From Tenacibaculum sp. MAR_2009_124 (GTDB lineage: Bacteria; Bacteroidota; Bacteroidia; Flavobacteriales; Flavobacteriaceae): a stretch of DNA of 64,000 bases. The notes below the pieces were generated by a model, which searched no databases, had not been told where the DNA came from, and saw only the letters and a list, made by a program, of their open reading frames with translations. The stretch is taken from assembly GCF_900105455.1 (NCBI RefSeq), contig NZ_FNSF01000007.1, positions 372,001 to 436,000 of the forward strand, read 5' to 3'. Shown in pieces: positions 18,644 through 28,961 of this stretch. The stretch's first letter is position 1. Each line of letters starts with the position of its first letter. The position numbers and the translations under genes were made by a program.

Positions 18644-19154
18644 TATCATGAAAAAAAACTATTAATACTATTGCAATTGATATTTGGGGAATCTATTGCA
18701 TTAAAACAATTACACGACAAAAGTATATCAGTTATTTCGATTTAATGGATATGTAGTATGGTTGACGATCATCTATCCTTAAAAGAGGTAATAAAATGTC
18801 TAAAAAGAGAATAGTTTAAGTATTGATGTAGTGTGTTTTAAGATGGGAGAGTTGTTTGTCTTTCTTATTGAAATCATATTTTTTGTTGTGTTCATGATAC
18901 TATTTTTGATAAATGGAAAAATGTATCTAACAAATCAAGTAGTAAAGTTAGTTTATATGATCTGAAAATTAATTTTCGAGCCGTAGTTTATCAGTCAATA
19001 TTGCAACTTTTTATATAATTATAAGAGTTCGTTTTTTCGCAAGCAGCTGTATTTCAATGTTACAAATACTCACAATTGTTATTTTTTATCACAATTTAAA
19101 ACAATAATATTTCTTAATGCCCCACGTCTGTATATTGCTTGAAAACAATATTGA
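18644..19154. other. intergenic stretch with one hydrophobic mini-ORF
   Basis: No gene of normal size. An ORF of 40 codons at 18843-18965 encodes a hydrophobic peptide (MGELFVFLIEIIFFVVFMIL...). The rest is AT-rich and must contain the promoter of the POT transporter gene; no convincing TAnnTTTG box found. Confidence 0.4.
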
Positions 19155-20705
19155 ATGGAACAAAATATTACTTATAAAGAGGATGTGTTCGGGCATCCCA
19201 AAGGACTCTTGTATTTATTTTTTGCAGAACTATGGGAACGTTTTTCATTTTACGGAATGCGAGCTTTGCTGGTTTTGTATATGACGAAACATTTATTGTA
19301 TTCTGATGAAATGGCCTTTGGGATCTATGCGGCCTATATGTCATTGGTTTATGTAACGCCTATGATAGGTGGAATGATAGCGGATAAAATTCTTGGATTT
19401 AGAAAAGCTATTATGTTGGGAGGGGTTTTAATGGCATTAGGGCATTTCTTTTTGACCTTCGAGCATCCAATATTCTTTTATGGTTCATTGTCTTTAATAA
19501 TAATTGGTAATGGCTTTTTTAAACCTAATATCTCTTCTTTTGTAGGAAAATTATATAAAGATGGAGATTCTCGTAGAGATTCGGGGTTTACAATATTCTA
19601 CATGGGTATTAATATTGGAGGGGCCATAGCACCTTTATTATGCGCATGGTTAGCGGAATTATATGGTTGGCATTTTGGTTTTGTTATAGCAGGAATAGGA
19701 ATGCTTCTTGGTTTAGTTGTTTTCAAGGGGGGATTAAATAAAAACGTTTTTAATAATCATGGATTAGTTCCTGATGACAAAGAGTATAACAAAAAGATTA
19801 TGGGAATTACTCAAGGAAATCTGATAGTACTCGGAACTATAGTTTTTGTGCCTGTTTTTGCATGTATTGTATATCTTCATGAGCTCGAACATTATATTGT
19901 TTGGATAGTGACAATGTTTTTAATAACCTACATAGTGCGTATTCTTAAAAATGTGAGTTCTTTAGAAAGGAAAAAGTTATTGGTTGCTGTATACTTTACG
20001 GTGCTTTATACGTTATTTTCGGCGATTTTTGAACAGGCTGGAAGTTCTTTAACATTATTTGCTGATAGAAATGTAAACCTTATAGGAATGAATGCTGCAC
20101 AAACAAATAGTATAAATTCTGGATTTATTATTTTGTTAGCAATCCCTTTTTCAATGTTATGGACAAGTTTAAATAGAATTAAAAAGAGCCCTAACTCGGT
20201 AATTAAATTTGGACTAGGTTTAATTTTTTTGGGCGGAGGATTTGCGGTTTTTGCAATGTCAGGGCATTATGCTGATGAATTAGGAAAAACACCTATGTTC
20301 TTTTTAATAGCTGGTTACCTTATTTTAACGATAGGAGAATTGTTTTTGTCACCTATTGGATTGTCCAAAATAACGGAATTATCTCCAGTTAAATTTTTGG
20401 CATTTATTATGGGCGTATGGTTCTCAGCCAATTTTTATGGTCATTATTTTGCAGGTAAAATAGCTAAACTGACCTCTGGTTCCGAAGGAGATTTGGGGAT
20501 GTTTTCAAAAGGTTTTCTAGGAGATGTTACCGAAGTGGTAACAGGACTATCAGTCAATAGTATTCTCGCTAAGGAAACCATATTCCATCAACTTTATACA
20601 TATGTTTCAGTATATTCAGGTTTTGGTGTTTTAACAATAACTATAGGTGTATTAGTTATAGTTTTTTCAAGGCTAATAAAAAAAATGATGGGAAATGTAA
20701 ATTAG
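19155..20705 (+). CDS. POT-family proton-dependent oligopeptide transporter
   Basis: 516 residues with about 12-14 hydrophobic helices. Family signatures are clear: ELWERFSFYGMR (the ExxERF motif of helix 1 that couples protons), TPMIGGMIADKILG and FYMGINIGGAIAPL (PTR2 signature). Imports di- and tripeptides with protons across the inner membrane. It stands alone between two intergenic regions; nearby exported peptidases could supply peptides, but that link is only circumstantial. The start at 19155 leaves the ExxERF helix at the expected distance from the N-terminus. Confidence 0.92.
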   Translation: MEQNITYKEDVFGHPKGLLYLFFAELWERFSFYGMRALLVLYMTKHLLYSDEMAFGIYAAYMSLVYVTPMIGGMIADKILGFRKAIMLGGVLMALGHFFLTFEHPIFFYGSLSLIIIGNGFFKPNISSFVGKLYKDGDSRRDSGFTIFYMGINIGGAIAPLLCAWLAELYGWHFGFVIAGIGMLLGLVVFKGGLNKNVFNNHGLVPDDKEYNKKIMGITQGNLIVLGTIVFVPVFACIVYLHELEHYIVWIVTMFLITYIVRILKNVSSLERKKLLVAVYFTVLYTLFSAIFEQAGSSLTLFADRNVNLIGMNAAQTNSINSGFIILLAIPFSMLWTSLNRIKKSPNSVIKFGLGLIFLGGGFAVFAMSGHYADELGKTPMFFLIAGYLILTIGELFLSPIGLSKITELSPVKFLAFIMGVWFSANFYGHYFAGKIAKLTSGSEGDLGMFSKGFLGDVTEVVTGLSVNSILAKETIFHQLYTYVSVYSGFGVLTITIGVLVIVFSRLIKKMMGNVN

Positions 20706-20754
20706 AAGTTGGTAATTTACGATTAACGTATATATATTGCATAAAAATTATTGA

Positions 20755-21558
20755 ATGATGAAAGATAATCAATATTATTTTGATGTAAATAGAAAAACTT
20801 GGAACAAAAGAGTGGCACTTCATGCCAAGAGTGATATGTACAAAATGGACTCTTTTAAAAAAGGAGCGACATCACTTATGCACTACGAAATTGAAGCACT
20901 TGGAGATGTTCAAGGTAAAAGTTTATTGCACTTACAATGTCACTTTGGACAAGATACTTTAAGCTGGAGTAGAAGAGGTGCAAAATGTACTGGAATAGAT
21001 ATTTCAGAAGAAGGCATACAGCTAGCAATTCAATTGAATAGTGAGTTGAATCTTGATGCGGAGTTTATATGTTGTAATGTTTATGATGTAAATAATTTTA
21101 TAGATAAAAAATTCGATATTGTTTTTACAAGTTATGGAACAATTGGCTGGTTACCCAACCTAAAGCCATGGGCTAAAGTGATTGCATCGAGGTTGAACAG
21201 CGGAGGTGTATTTTTTATGGCTGAATTTCATCCTATTGTTTGGATGTTTGATTATCTGGAAAAACCACCCAAACTGAGATATGGCTATAATCAAGAAGAG
21301 GTTATTTATGAAGAGTATTCTGGTACTTATGCTGATTCAGAAAATGAGATAATAAGTAAAGAGTATGGATGGAACCACGGTTTAGGAGAAGTTATTTCTG
21401 CTTTAACAAAAGAAGGATTAGTTATTGAATATTTGAAAGAACATGATGAAAGCCCGTATCAGGTGTTACCGGATTTAACGAAGGTGGAAGCGAATAAGTA
21501 TGTTACAAAGGATAAGTTATATCCATTAATTTTTACTTTAAAAGTAACAAAGCCTTAG
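20755..21558 (+). CDS. class I SAM-dependent methyltransferase
   Basis: 267 residues. The Rossmann-type SAM site reads SLLHLQCHFGQDTLSWSRRGA with acidic residue at CTGIDISEEGI; DIVFTSYGTIGWLP is the motif IV region. This variant (HLQCHFGQDT) is common to a family of bacterial small-molecule methyltransferases of unknown substrate. Two adjacent ATGs (20755, 20758) are equally possible. It follows the POT gene by 49 bases. The stop codon is embedded in a strong terminator hairpin. Confidence 0.85.
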   Translation: MMKDNQYYFDVNRKTWNKRVALHAKSDMYKMDSFKKGATSLMHYEIEALGDVQGKSLLHLQCHFGQDTLSWSRRGAKCTGIDISEEGIQLAIQLNSELNLDAEFICCNVYDVNNFIDKKFDIVFTSYGTIGWLPNLKPWAKVIASRLNSGGVFFMAEFHPIVWMFDYLEKPPKLRYGYNQEEVIYEEYSGTYADSENEIISKEYGWNHGLGEVISALTKEGLVIEYLKEHDESPYQVLPDLTKVEANKYVTKDKLYPLIFTLKVTKP

Positions 21559-21584
21559 ATTTTGTAATCTAAGGCTTTGTTTTA
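21548..21584. terminator. bidirectional terminator
   Basis: A perfect 14-pair stem (21548-21561 with 21566-21579), TTGT loop, followed by TTTTA on the plus strand. It includes the methyltransferase stop codon and lies just downstream of the convergent YceI gene. Confidence 0.85.
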
Positions 21585-21598
21585 TGATGTAAGAGTTG

Positions 21599-22231
21599 TT
21601 ATTTAAAAACTGTTGTTATTTCAATGGCAACATCATCCCAAGTTTTTGAAACACCATCGGCACCTTTATGTAAATCTTTACATACAGTATTTAATGAGTC
21701 AAGAGCTTTCTCTGCTTTCCAATCACTAATTTTCATGGCAGCTTTTAAACTAAATGTTTTATCTTTTAAGGTATAGTGGAAAGGTAATTTTTTAGTAACA
21801 CCGTTCATGGTAATGTCCGTATAACCTATCGAGTCATTTTCTAAAACCAATTTACCTGACAATAATTCAGTTTTATCCATTACTCCAAAGAAGAATTTTC
21901 TAATTTTAAAATCTCTACTAGAATCATTCGTAAAAATGCTACTTACAGGGACTGAAAACTCAGCGTTATTAATGGCTTCTTTTGCGTTGTCACCTTCACC
22001 TCCAGAAGTAATAGATATTTTTTTAAATTGACCTTTGACAGGTACTTTATCAGTCGTTTTGTAGGCAGTCCAGCTAATTGTATTTTCTGCATTTGTTAAC
22101 GAGAAGGCCGCTTGTTTAGTTTCAACAGCAGGTGTTTCTTTTTGTTCTGTAGTTTTATTTGCTTCTTTCTTACAAGAGGTAAGTTGAGCTACTGCGAAAC
22201 AAACTAATAAAGACAAAGCTAGTTTTTTCAT
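21599..22231 (-). CDS. YceI-family lipoprotein
   Basis: 210 residues. Lipoprotein signal with lipobox LTSC at residues ~17-20, then a low-complexity Lys/Glu/Thr linker and a YceI-like lipocalin-type beta-barrel domain (NAENTISWTAYKTTDKVPVKGQFKKI..., ending in WDDVAIEITTVFK). YceI proteins bind isoprenoid-like lipids in known cases; the ligand here is unknown. Monocistronic in appearance: 83 bases separate it from the acyl-CoA-binding protein gene, and a terminator follows it. Confidence 0.88.
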   Translation of the reverse strand: MKKLALSLLVCFAVAQLTSCKKEANKTTEQKETPAVETKQAAFSLTNAENTISWTAYKTTDKVPVKGQFKKISITSGGEGDNAKEAINNAEFSVPVSSIFTNDSSRDFKIRKFFFGVMDKTELLSGKLVLENDSIGYTDITMNGVTKKLPFHYTLKDKTFSLKAAMKISDWKAEKALDSLNTVCKDLHKGADGVSKTWDDVAIEITTVFK

Positions 22232-22314
22232 GATAATTAATTTATAATCGTATTTAGTTTACAATAGTATCGAAAGGTAAAGGTACGCAGGGTAAATTAA
22301 AAAACAAATAATAG

Positions 22315-22587
22315 TTAATCGTTTTGTTCTATAATAGAATTAACTAGTTTTATGTATTCTTCCTTCGCTTCAGTGGGATTCATTCCTTTTAATTGAATCC
22401 AAGCATTGAATTTAAAAGCATTCCTTAATCCTTTGGTGTCAGTATGAATAGAAAACTGATCTCCTTTTAGTGCCTGTTTATAGTAAGCATATAAGCGCAA
22501 CATTACATCAGGAGGTAGTTTGCCTTCCATATTTGAAGCTTTTTCGAAGGCTTCCTTAAACCTAGCATCGATGTCGTCATTTACCAT
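22315..22587 (-). CDS. acyl-CoA-binding protein
   Basis: 90 residues, the standard ACBP length. Conserved four-helix features are present: LPPDVMLRLYAYYKQALKGD and NAFKFNAWIQLKGMNPTEAKEEYI, with the Tyr and Lys residues that bind the CoA part. It carries long-chain acyl-CoA esters in the cytosol. It lies 20 bases after cdsA on the same strand, so it probably ends a phospholipid-related operon. Confidence 0.92.
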   Translation of the reverse strand: MVNDDIDARFKEAFEKASNMEGKLPPDVMLRLYAYYKQALKGDQFSIHTDTKGLRNAFKFNAWIQLKGMNPTEAKEEYIKLVNSIIEQND

Positions 22588-22607
22588 AAAAGGGAAAAAG
22601 TTGTTGA

Positions 22608-23402
22608 TTACATTATATAATGAATGTACAAATATACGAAAGGACTCAGGAAAAATAAACTATCAAGTCTATCGAGTAAACCACCATGACCAGGCATAAT
22701 AGTACCACTATCTTTTACTTTAGCTTGCCTTTTAAATTTTGATTCAACGAGGTCACCAAAGGTTCCAAAAACTGAAACAATGATTGCTATTAATATCCAA
22801 TCAATCAAAGAAAATAATGATGAGTAATTACTAATTACACAAGCTACGATGATAGCAAAAGCAAAACCACCAATAAATCCTTCAATTGTTTTTTTGGGTG
22901 ATACACTTTCAAATAATTTTGTTTTACCGAAATTTTTTCCAATTAAATAGGCAAAGCTATCATTAGTCCAAATGAGTAAAATAATGTAAATAACTAAATA
23001 TGGATTATAAGTCCCATTAATAATAGGGAGTTGCATCAGGAAAATAAAAGGAAATATTATATACCTTAATGACGAATCAAATTTGTCAAAATTGTTTTGA
23101 GGATACTTTACGTCTTTAGAGTATAGATTAATAATTAACCGAATGGAACATAACAGAGTAACGGCTAATAAAAAAATAATGATTTTATCGGATATAAATG
23201 ATTTCTGATAAAATATTACCAAAGGCAAAATAATAAAAGGAACAAAGCTTTTATTATTAACTATTTTGTTGAATTCCCATAGACATACAGCCGAAAATAA
23301 AGCAATTAAAACCGTATAGGATTCTAAAGAATAAACGGTAGCTGAAATAAACAAAGCTGCATATACAAGTGCAGAGATACTTCTAGTTACTAAGTTTTGC
23401 AT
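22608..23402 (-). CDS. cdsA: phosphatidate cytidylyltransferase
   Basis: 264 residues, multi-pass inner-membrane enzyme making CDP-diacylglycerol from CTP and phosphatidate. The C-terminal half carries the family signature: SFAYLIGKNFGK, SPKKTIEGFIGG and the closing KDSGTIMPGHGGLLDRLDSL with the catalytic Asp pair. It starts 3 bases after the LUD-protein stop. The order rsfS-ftsH-LUD-cdsA is a conserved flavobacterial arrangement. Confidence 0.95.
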   Translation of the reverse strand: MQNLVTRSISALVYAALFISATVYSLESYTVLIALFSAVCLWEFNKIVNNKSFVPFIILPLVIFYQKSFISDKIIIFLLAVTLLCSIRLIINLYSKDVKYPQNNFDKFDSSLRYIIFPFIFLMQLPIINGTYNPYLVIYIILLIWTNDSFAYLIGKNFGKTKLFESVSPKKTIEGFIGGFAFAIIVACVISNYSSLFSLIDWILIAIIVSVFGTFGDLVESKFKRQAKVKDSGTIMPGHGGLLDRLDSLFFLSPFVYLYIHYIM

Positions 23403-23405
23403 AGT

Positions 23406-23993
23406 TTATAAATCTTCAAAAAGAAGTAGGTAAAGATTTTTTGAGTTACTATTACCATAGTTTAAAAAATCGTCACTATTCTTTTGTATTGTATAATTGG
23501 TTACCGAACTAATATTGGTAGGAATATTACCACTGAAATGTGTTTTTATTCCCGTTAATCCTTCACTAGTATTTTTGACTAATTGACTTGTAGTGGCATA
23601 AACAATAAAGCATTCAGGTAGTTCAGCTATTTTATGACTTCCTAATTGATTAGAGGAAAATAAAATATCACCTTTATTAGCTATTAAGTGCTCGCACGAT
23701 GTAAAAAAAGGAATCGTTTGTTTGGGAGAACTTTCGATATTAATAGCAATTTGTTGAACTAATTTTACTAAATCAAAGTCAGAACAAGTAATGTGTTTCC
23801 AGTTATTCTCCTTAAGTATACTTTTAAGATTAATAATAACTTCTTCAATTGATGTAGAATACAAAAACTTACCTCCCTTATTTATAAAATTGTGTACAAA
23901 CAAATCATCTAAGGAAAGGTTAACCTGTTGATGGTTGATTCCTTCCTTAGATGATTCTGTATATGATTTAAATAATTTTTTAAAAAAATTCAT
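23406..23993 (-). CDS. LUD-domain protein (LutC/YkgG-like)
   Basis: 195 residues, one LUD domain: NKGDILFSSNQLG, LPECFIVYATTSQLVKNTSEGLTGI and the C-terminal LYLLLFEDL. Related proteins take part in lactate utilisation (LutC), but this single-domain form is found in Bacteroidota between ftsH and cdsA without lactate genes, so its role is likely different and unknown. It lies 13 bases after ftsH and 3 before cdsA. Confidence 0.82.
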   Translation of the reverse strand: MNFFKKLFKSYTESSKEGINHQQVNLSLDDLFVHNFINKGGKFLYSTSIEEVIINLKSILKENNWKHITCSDFDLVKLVQQIAINIESSPKQTIPFFTSCEHLIANKGDILFSSNQLGSHKIAELPECFIVYATTSQLVKNTSEGLTGIKTHFSGNIPTNISSVTNYTIQKNSDDFLNYGNSNSKNLYLLLFEDL

Positions 23994-24006
23994 TAAAACA
24001 AAAAAC

Positions 24007-25941
<1,935 letters not shown>

Positions 25942-25966
25942 AAAATTTGTTTCAATCAGTTTTTAA

Positions 25967-26335
25967 TTAAGCGGGGTTAATTTGAGTTATTTGAGCATCT
26001 CCCCACAGACTTTCAATGTCGTAAAATTCACGAACATGCTTTTGAAAAACATGAACAACAACGTTAACGTAATCCATTAATATCCATTCTGAATTTCCTT
26101 GACCTTCAATATGCCAAGGCTTATCTCTTAGTTCTTTACTTACGACCTTTTGTATTGAGCCTGAAATAGCATCTACTTGAGTATTTGAATTACCTGAGCA
26201 AATTACAAAATAATCACATACAGTGTTGTCAATTTCTCTTAAATCTAGAAGTTGGATGTCTTCTCCTTTTACATCATCAATTCCTTTTATAATCACAGCT
26301 AATAAATCGTCTGTACTGGCTTGTTTTTTTGTCAT
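25967..26335 (-). CDS. rsfS: ribosome silencing factor RsfS
   Basis: 122 residues; family motifs include DYFVICSGNSNTQVDAI and WHIEGQGNSEWILMDYVNVVVHVFQ..REFYDIESLWGDA. Binds ribosomal protein uL14 and blocks subunit joining in starvation. First gene of the operon with ftsH, LUD and cdsA, divergent from birA. Its -7 box is visible at 26355-26362. Confidence 0.95.
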   Translation of the reverse strand: MTKKQASTDDLLAVIIKGIDDVKGEDIQLLDLREIDNTVCDYFVICSGNSNTQVDAISGSIQKVVSKELRDKPWHIEGQGNSEWILMDYVNVVVHVFQKHVREFYDIESLWGDAQITQINPA

Positions 26336-26354
26336 TAAAAAAATTAAGTTTTAG

Positions 26355-26362
26355 CAAAGTTA
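26355..26362 (-). promoter_or_regulatory. -7 box TAACTTTG for rsfS-ftsH-LUD-cdsA
   Basis: A perfect TAnnTTTG on the minus strand with its 3' end 19 bases before the rsfS ATG, giving a leader of roughly a dozen bases. The -33 element is not a clear TTTG. Confidence 0.45.
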
Positions 26363-26420
26363 TTATTTTTTTGCGAGTAAATTGTGTAATATTGACACTA
26401 GTTTTACTTGTAAAATTTTT

Positions 26421-27152
26421 ATGAAAATAATCAAACTTGATGCCATTGATTCAACGAACTCTTTTTTGAAGAATATGGCAGAAGATTCATCTGTTGAAAA
26501 CTTTACGGTTGTTTGGGCAAAGAATCAAACTGCAGGTAGAGGTCAAATGAAAACACAATGGATTGTTAAAGAAGGTGCAAACCTTACGTTTAGTGTGTTT
26601 GTTCGTCCAAAAGACCTAAATGTTACGAATCAAAAATTTCTAAACTTTAGTATTGCTTTGAGTGTTTATGAAACTCTTTTAGAGTTTGAAATACCGAAAA
26701 CATCCATTAAATGGCCAAACGACATTATGTCAGGATCACGAAAAATATGTGGTGTACTTGTTGAAAATACTTTGAAAGGGACGCAAATTTTTTCGTCAGT
26801 AATAGGTATCGGTTTAAATGTAAATCAAAATTTTCTTTCAGAGAAGTCCTTTAAGGCAACATCTATGAAGGATAATTTGAACAGAGAATTAGAATTAAAA
26901 GAGGTTTTAGATGTTTTGTTAAATAAACTCGTACATAATTTTAACGAGTTGGAAAAACATGAATACCTAAGGCTTGAAGAACGTTATTTAGATGTTTTGT
27001 ATAAAAAAAACGTTCCAAGCATGTTTAAAACAGATAAGAACGTTTTATTTATGGGTAAAATTATTGGAGTGTCATCAAGTGGAAAACTCCAAATAGAACT
27101 AAGCAACGAAACTATTCAAGAATTTGGCATTAAAGAAGTTTCATTTGCTTAA
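26421..27152 (+). CDS. birA: biotin-[acetyl-CoA-carboxylase] ligase
   Basis: 243 residues, catalytic domain only: no N-terminal HTH, so it is not the repressor form. Motifs: DAIDSTNSFLK, AGRGQMKTQW (biotinyl-AMP loop), IKWPNDIM and KICGVLVEN. Attaches biotin to carboxylase carrier domains. ATG at 26421 is chosen because the DSTNS motif follows at the usual distance; an in-frame TTG at 26382 would add 13 unlikely residues. Divergent from rsfS. Confidence 0.93.
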   Translation: MKIIKLDAIDSTNSFLKNMAEDSSVENFTVVWAKNQTAGRGQMKTQWIVKEGANLTFSVFVRPKDLNVTNQKFLNFSIALSVYETLLEFEIPKTSIKWPNDIMSGSRKICGVLVENTLKGTQIFSSVIGIGLNVNQNFLSEKSFKATSMKDNLNRELELKEVLDVLLNKLVHNFNELEKHEYLRLEERYLDVLYKKNVPSMFKTDKNVLFMGKIIGVSSSGKLQIELSNETIQEFGIKEVSFA

Positions 27153-27154
27153 TG

Positions 27155-27544
27155 CTATAATTTTGAAATATTTTCAGTTAAGGTTTCAATAAATTTGGTT
27201 AAAGGTTTTTTCACCATCATAGCCATCATAGGATTAAAATCTCCATTAAACTTTAATGTAACATTACTCTGGTTTTCTGCTGTCTCTTCAATGTCAGAAG
27301 TTAACGTAAATGGTAACTTACTGCTTGCAGCGCCTAAAGTTACGTTAGAAAATTCGGTTTTTTCTTTCATAACTAATCGTATTTCTGGCATTCCTTTTAA
27401 GCCGAAAACAAAACTGTCTCCTTCAACTTCAAATTTTTCAGTACTTTCAGGCATTAACTGCTCGTAGTTTTCTAGTTTGGTGAAAAAGGCGAATAACTCT
27501 TTTGATGATTTATTTACAGATACCGTATTTCCGTTTATATCCAT
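27155..27544 (-). CDS. SRPBCC-fold protein
   Basis: 129 residues with a START/polyketide-cyclase-like layout: MDINGNTVSVNKSSKELFAFFTKLENYEQLMPE at the N-terminus and a long C-terminal helix (MVKKPLTKFIETLTENISKL). Ligand unknown. It starts 12 bases after pyrE and runs with it; its stop comes 2 bases from that of birA (convergent). The pairing with pyrE recurs in Flavobacteriia as I recall, but does not tell its function. Confidence 0.78.
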   Translation of the reverse strand: MDINGNTVSVNKSSKELFAFFTKLENYEQLMPESTEKFEVEGDSFVFGLKGMPEIRLVMKEKTEFSNVTLGAASSKLPFTLTSDIEETAENQSNVTLKFNGDFNPMMAMMVKKPLTKFIETLTENISKL

Positions 27545-27556
27545 TTGTTTAAGTGT

Positions 27557-28216
27557 TTAAGGCGTTTGTTCTTCGTTTTGTTTCCATTCACTTGGAGCCA
27601 TTCTCCAGTCTTCAAGAGTTCTCATTTCTTCTCTTGAGATATATTGACTGTCTAAAGCTTGTTCTAATAAAAAGTCATAATTACTTAGAGTGGTTAGTTC
27701 AACATTATGCTCAGTGAAATTCTTTGTAGCGATATTAAAACCATATGAAAATATAGCAACCATACCTTTTACAGTAGCCTTTGCTTCTTTTAGAGCTTTA
27801 ACAGCTTCTAAACTACTTTTACCAGTACTGATTAAATCTTCAATAACAACAACGTTTTGACCACTCTCAAGGTACCCTTCAATTTGATTTTTTCGTCCAT
27901 GTTTTTTTGGTTCTGGACGAACATATACAAAAGGTACTCCTAATTCTTGAGCGACTAAAACACCAATAGCAATGGCTCCCGTTGCTACCCCCGCAATGGC
28001 ATCTGGTTTGCCATGTTTTTCTTCAACTAATTTAGCTATCTTTTCTTTTAGAAAATTTCTAACAGAAGGATAAGACAATGTAATTCTATTGTCGCAGTAA
28101 ATAGGTGATTTCCATCCCGAAGCCCACGTGAAAGGATCTTGTGGACTCAATTTAATAGCTTTGACCTGTAAAAGGAGTTCAGCTGTTTTTTTTGCCGTAT
28201 CTTTGTTAAAATCCAT
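27557..28216 (-). CDS. pyrE: orotate phosphoribosyltransferase
   Basis: 219 residues. Makes orotidine 5'-phosphate from orotate and PRPP in pyrimidine synthesis. The PRPP-binding motif is VVVIEDLISTGKSS, preceded by the flexible-loop segment YVRPEPKKHGRKNQIEG. Its start codon is separated from that of the divergent NUDIX gene by only 7 bases, and a perfect -7 box (TACATTTG) sits right before the ATG, suggesting a leaderless or near-leaderless mRNA. Confidence 0.95.
   Translation of the reverse strand: MDFNKDTAKKTAELLLQVKAIKLSPQDPFTWASGWKSPIYCDNRITLSYPSVRNFLKEKIAKLVEEKHGKPDAIAGVATGAIAIGVLVAQELGVPFVYVRPEPKKHGRKNQIEGYLESGQNVVVIEDLISTGKSSLEAVKALKEAKATVKGMVAIFSYGFNIATKNFTEHNVELTTLSNYDFLLEQALDSQYISREEMRTLEDWRMAPSEWKQNEEQTP
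28198..28205 (+). promoter_or_regulatory. -7 box TATCTTTG for the NUDIX gene, inside pyrE
   Basis: Perfect TAnnTTTG, 18 bases before the NUDIX ATG at 28224 and inside the first codons of pyrE on the other strand. No clear -33 element at the right spacing. Confidence 0.4.
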
Positions 28217-28220
28217 GCCG

Positions 28221-28228
28221 CAAATGTA
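28221..28228 (-). promoter_or_regulatory. -7 box TACATTTG for pyrE, spanning the NUDIX start codon
   Basis: Perfect TAnnTTTG on the minus strand, 4 bases from the pyrE ATG; a TTG lies 23 bases further upstream. It covers the ATG of the divergent NUDIX gene, so the two promoters overlap and may interfere. Confidence 0.5.
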
Positions 28229-28832
28229 TAAAGTTTTTGTTAATGATAAGCCAATAATCTTAACAACTTCATTAAATAACGATGAAGATTATCCCTTATA
28301 TCTCTTTAAAAACATTGCTTTTGAAGAGGTTATTCATAAGTTAAAAACAGATGTCTTAGTGGGAGTTTATTTGTATTGTACGAACATAGAAGAAAGTTGG
28401 AAGGAAATAAGAGAAATTTATGAGCCTATAGTGGCTGGAGGCGGTTTGGTTTTAAATGAAAGTAAAGAGGTGCTTTTTATTTTTAGAGGCGAAAAATGGG
28501 ATCTGCCAAAAGGTAGAATAGAAGAAGGAGAAGAAATTGAGGAAGCTGCGATTCGTGAAGTAGAAGAGGAGTGCGGTATTGAAGATGTTGTTTTAAAGAA
28601 ATTCTTAATTAATACCTATCATTTATTCATTCAAGGAGGAAAAAAAAGACTAAAAGAAACGTATTGGTTTTTAATGCACTCAGGATATAAAGGAGAACTA
28701 AAGCCACAAACGGAAGAAGGGATAACCGATGTTTGTTTTAAAAATGAAAAAGAAATAGAAAAGGCGTTGCTAAACACCTATGCAAATATTAAATTGGTAT
28801 ATAATAATTACTTGAAAAACCAATTACAATGA
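28224..28832 (+). CDS. NUDIX hydrolase
   Basis: 202 residues. The Nudix box is complete: KGRIEEGEEIEEAAIREVEE followed by ECGI (GX5EX7REUXEEXGU). An N-terminal domain of about 65 residues precedes it. Hydrolyses a nucleoside diphosphate linked to another group; the substrate cannot be read from the sequence. ATG at 28224 is favoured; an ATG at 28215 would overlap pyrE. It is divergent from pyrE and precedes dnaK by 129 bases. Confidence 0.88.
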   Translation: MYKVFVNDKPIILTTSLNNDEDYPLYLFKNIAFEEVIHKLKTDVLVGVYLYCTNIEESWKEIREIYEPIVAGGGLVLNESKEVLFIFRGEKWDLPKGRIEEGEEIEEAAIREVEEECGIEDVVLKKFLINTYHLFIQGGKKRLKETYWFLMHSGYKGELKPQTEEGITDVCFKNEKEIEKALLNTYANIKLVYNNYLKNQLQ

Positions 28833-28843
28833 CATTGTGTCAT
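28829..28843. promoter_or_regulatory. 15-bp perfect palindrome upstream of dnaK
   Basis: ATGACA-N3-TGTCAT overlapping the NUDIX stop codon, 119 bases before dnaK, with a further half-like TTGACATTG 8 bases on. It is not the CIRCE element (TTAGCACTC-N9-GAGTGCTAA). It may be an operator for dnaK or chance. Confidence 0.3.
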
Positions 28844-28961
28844 CGAATTTGACATTGATTTTGTTAATTTCTGCCAAAAGAGAGTGTAAAAGCTAATGGC
28901 ATACAGTTTGACTAATTCATATCGTAAAATTGAATTAAAAATTTAAACTGTAAATAAAATT

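Noticed and set aside
28829..28961. CIRCE or other known heat-shock operator upstream of dnaK
   Set aside because: No TTAGCACTC-N9-GAGTGCTAA; only an unrelated ATGACA-N3-TGTCAT palindrome is present.
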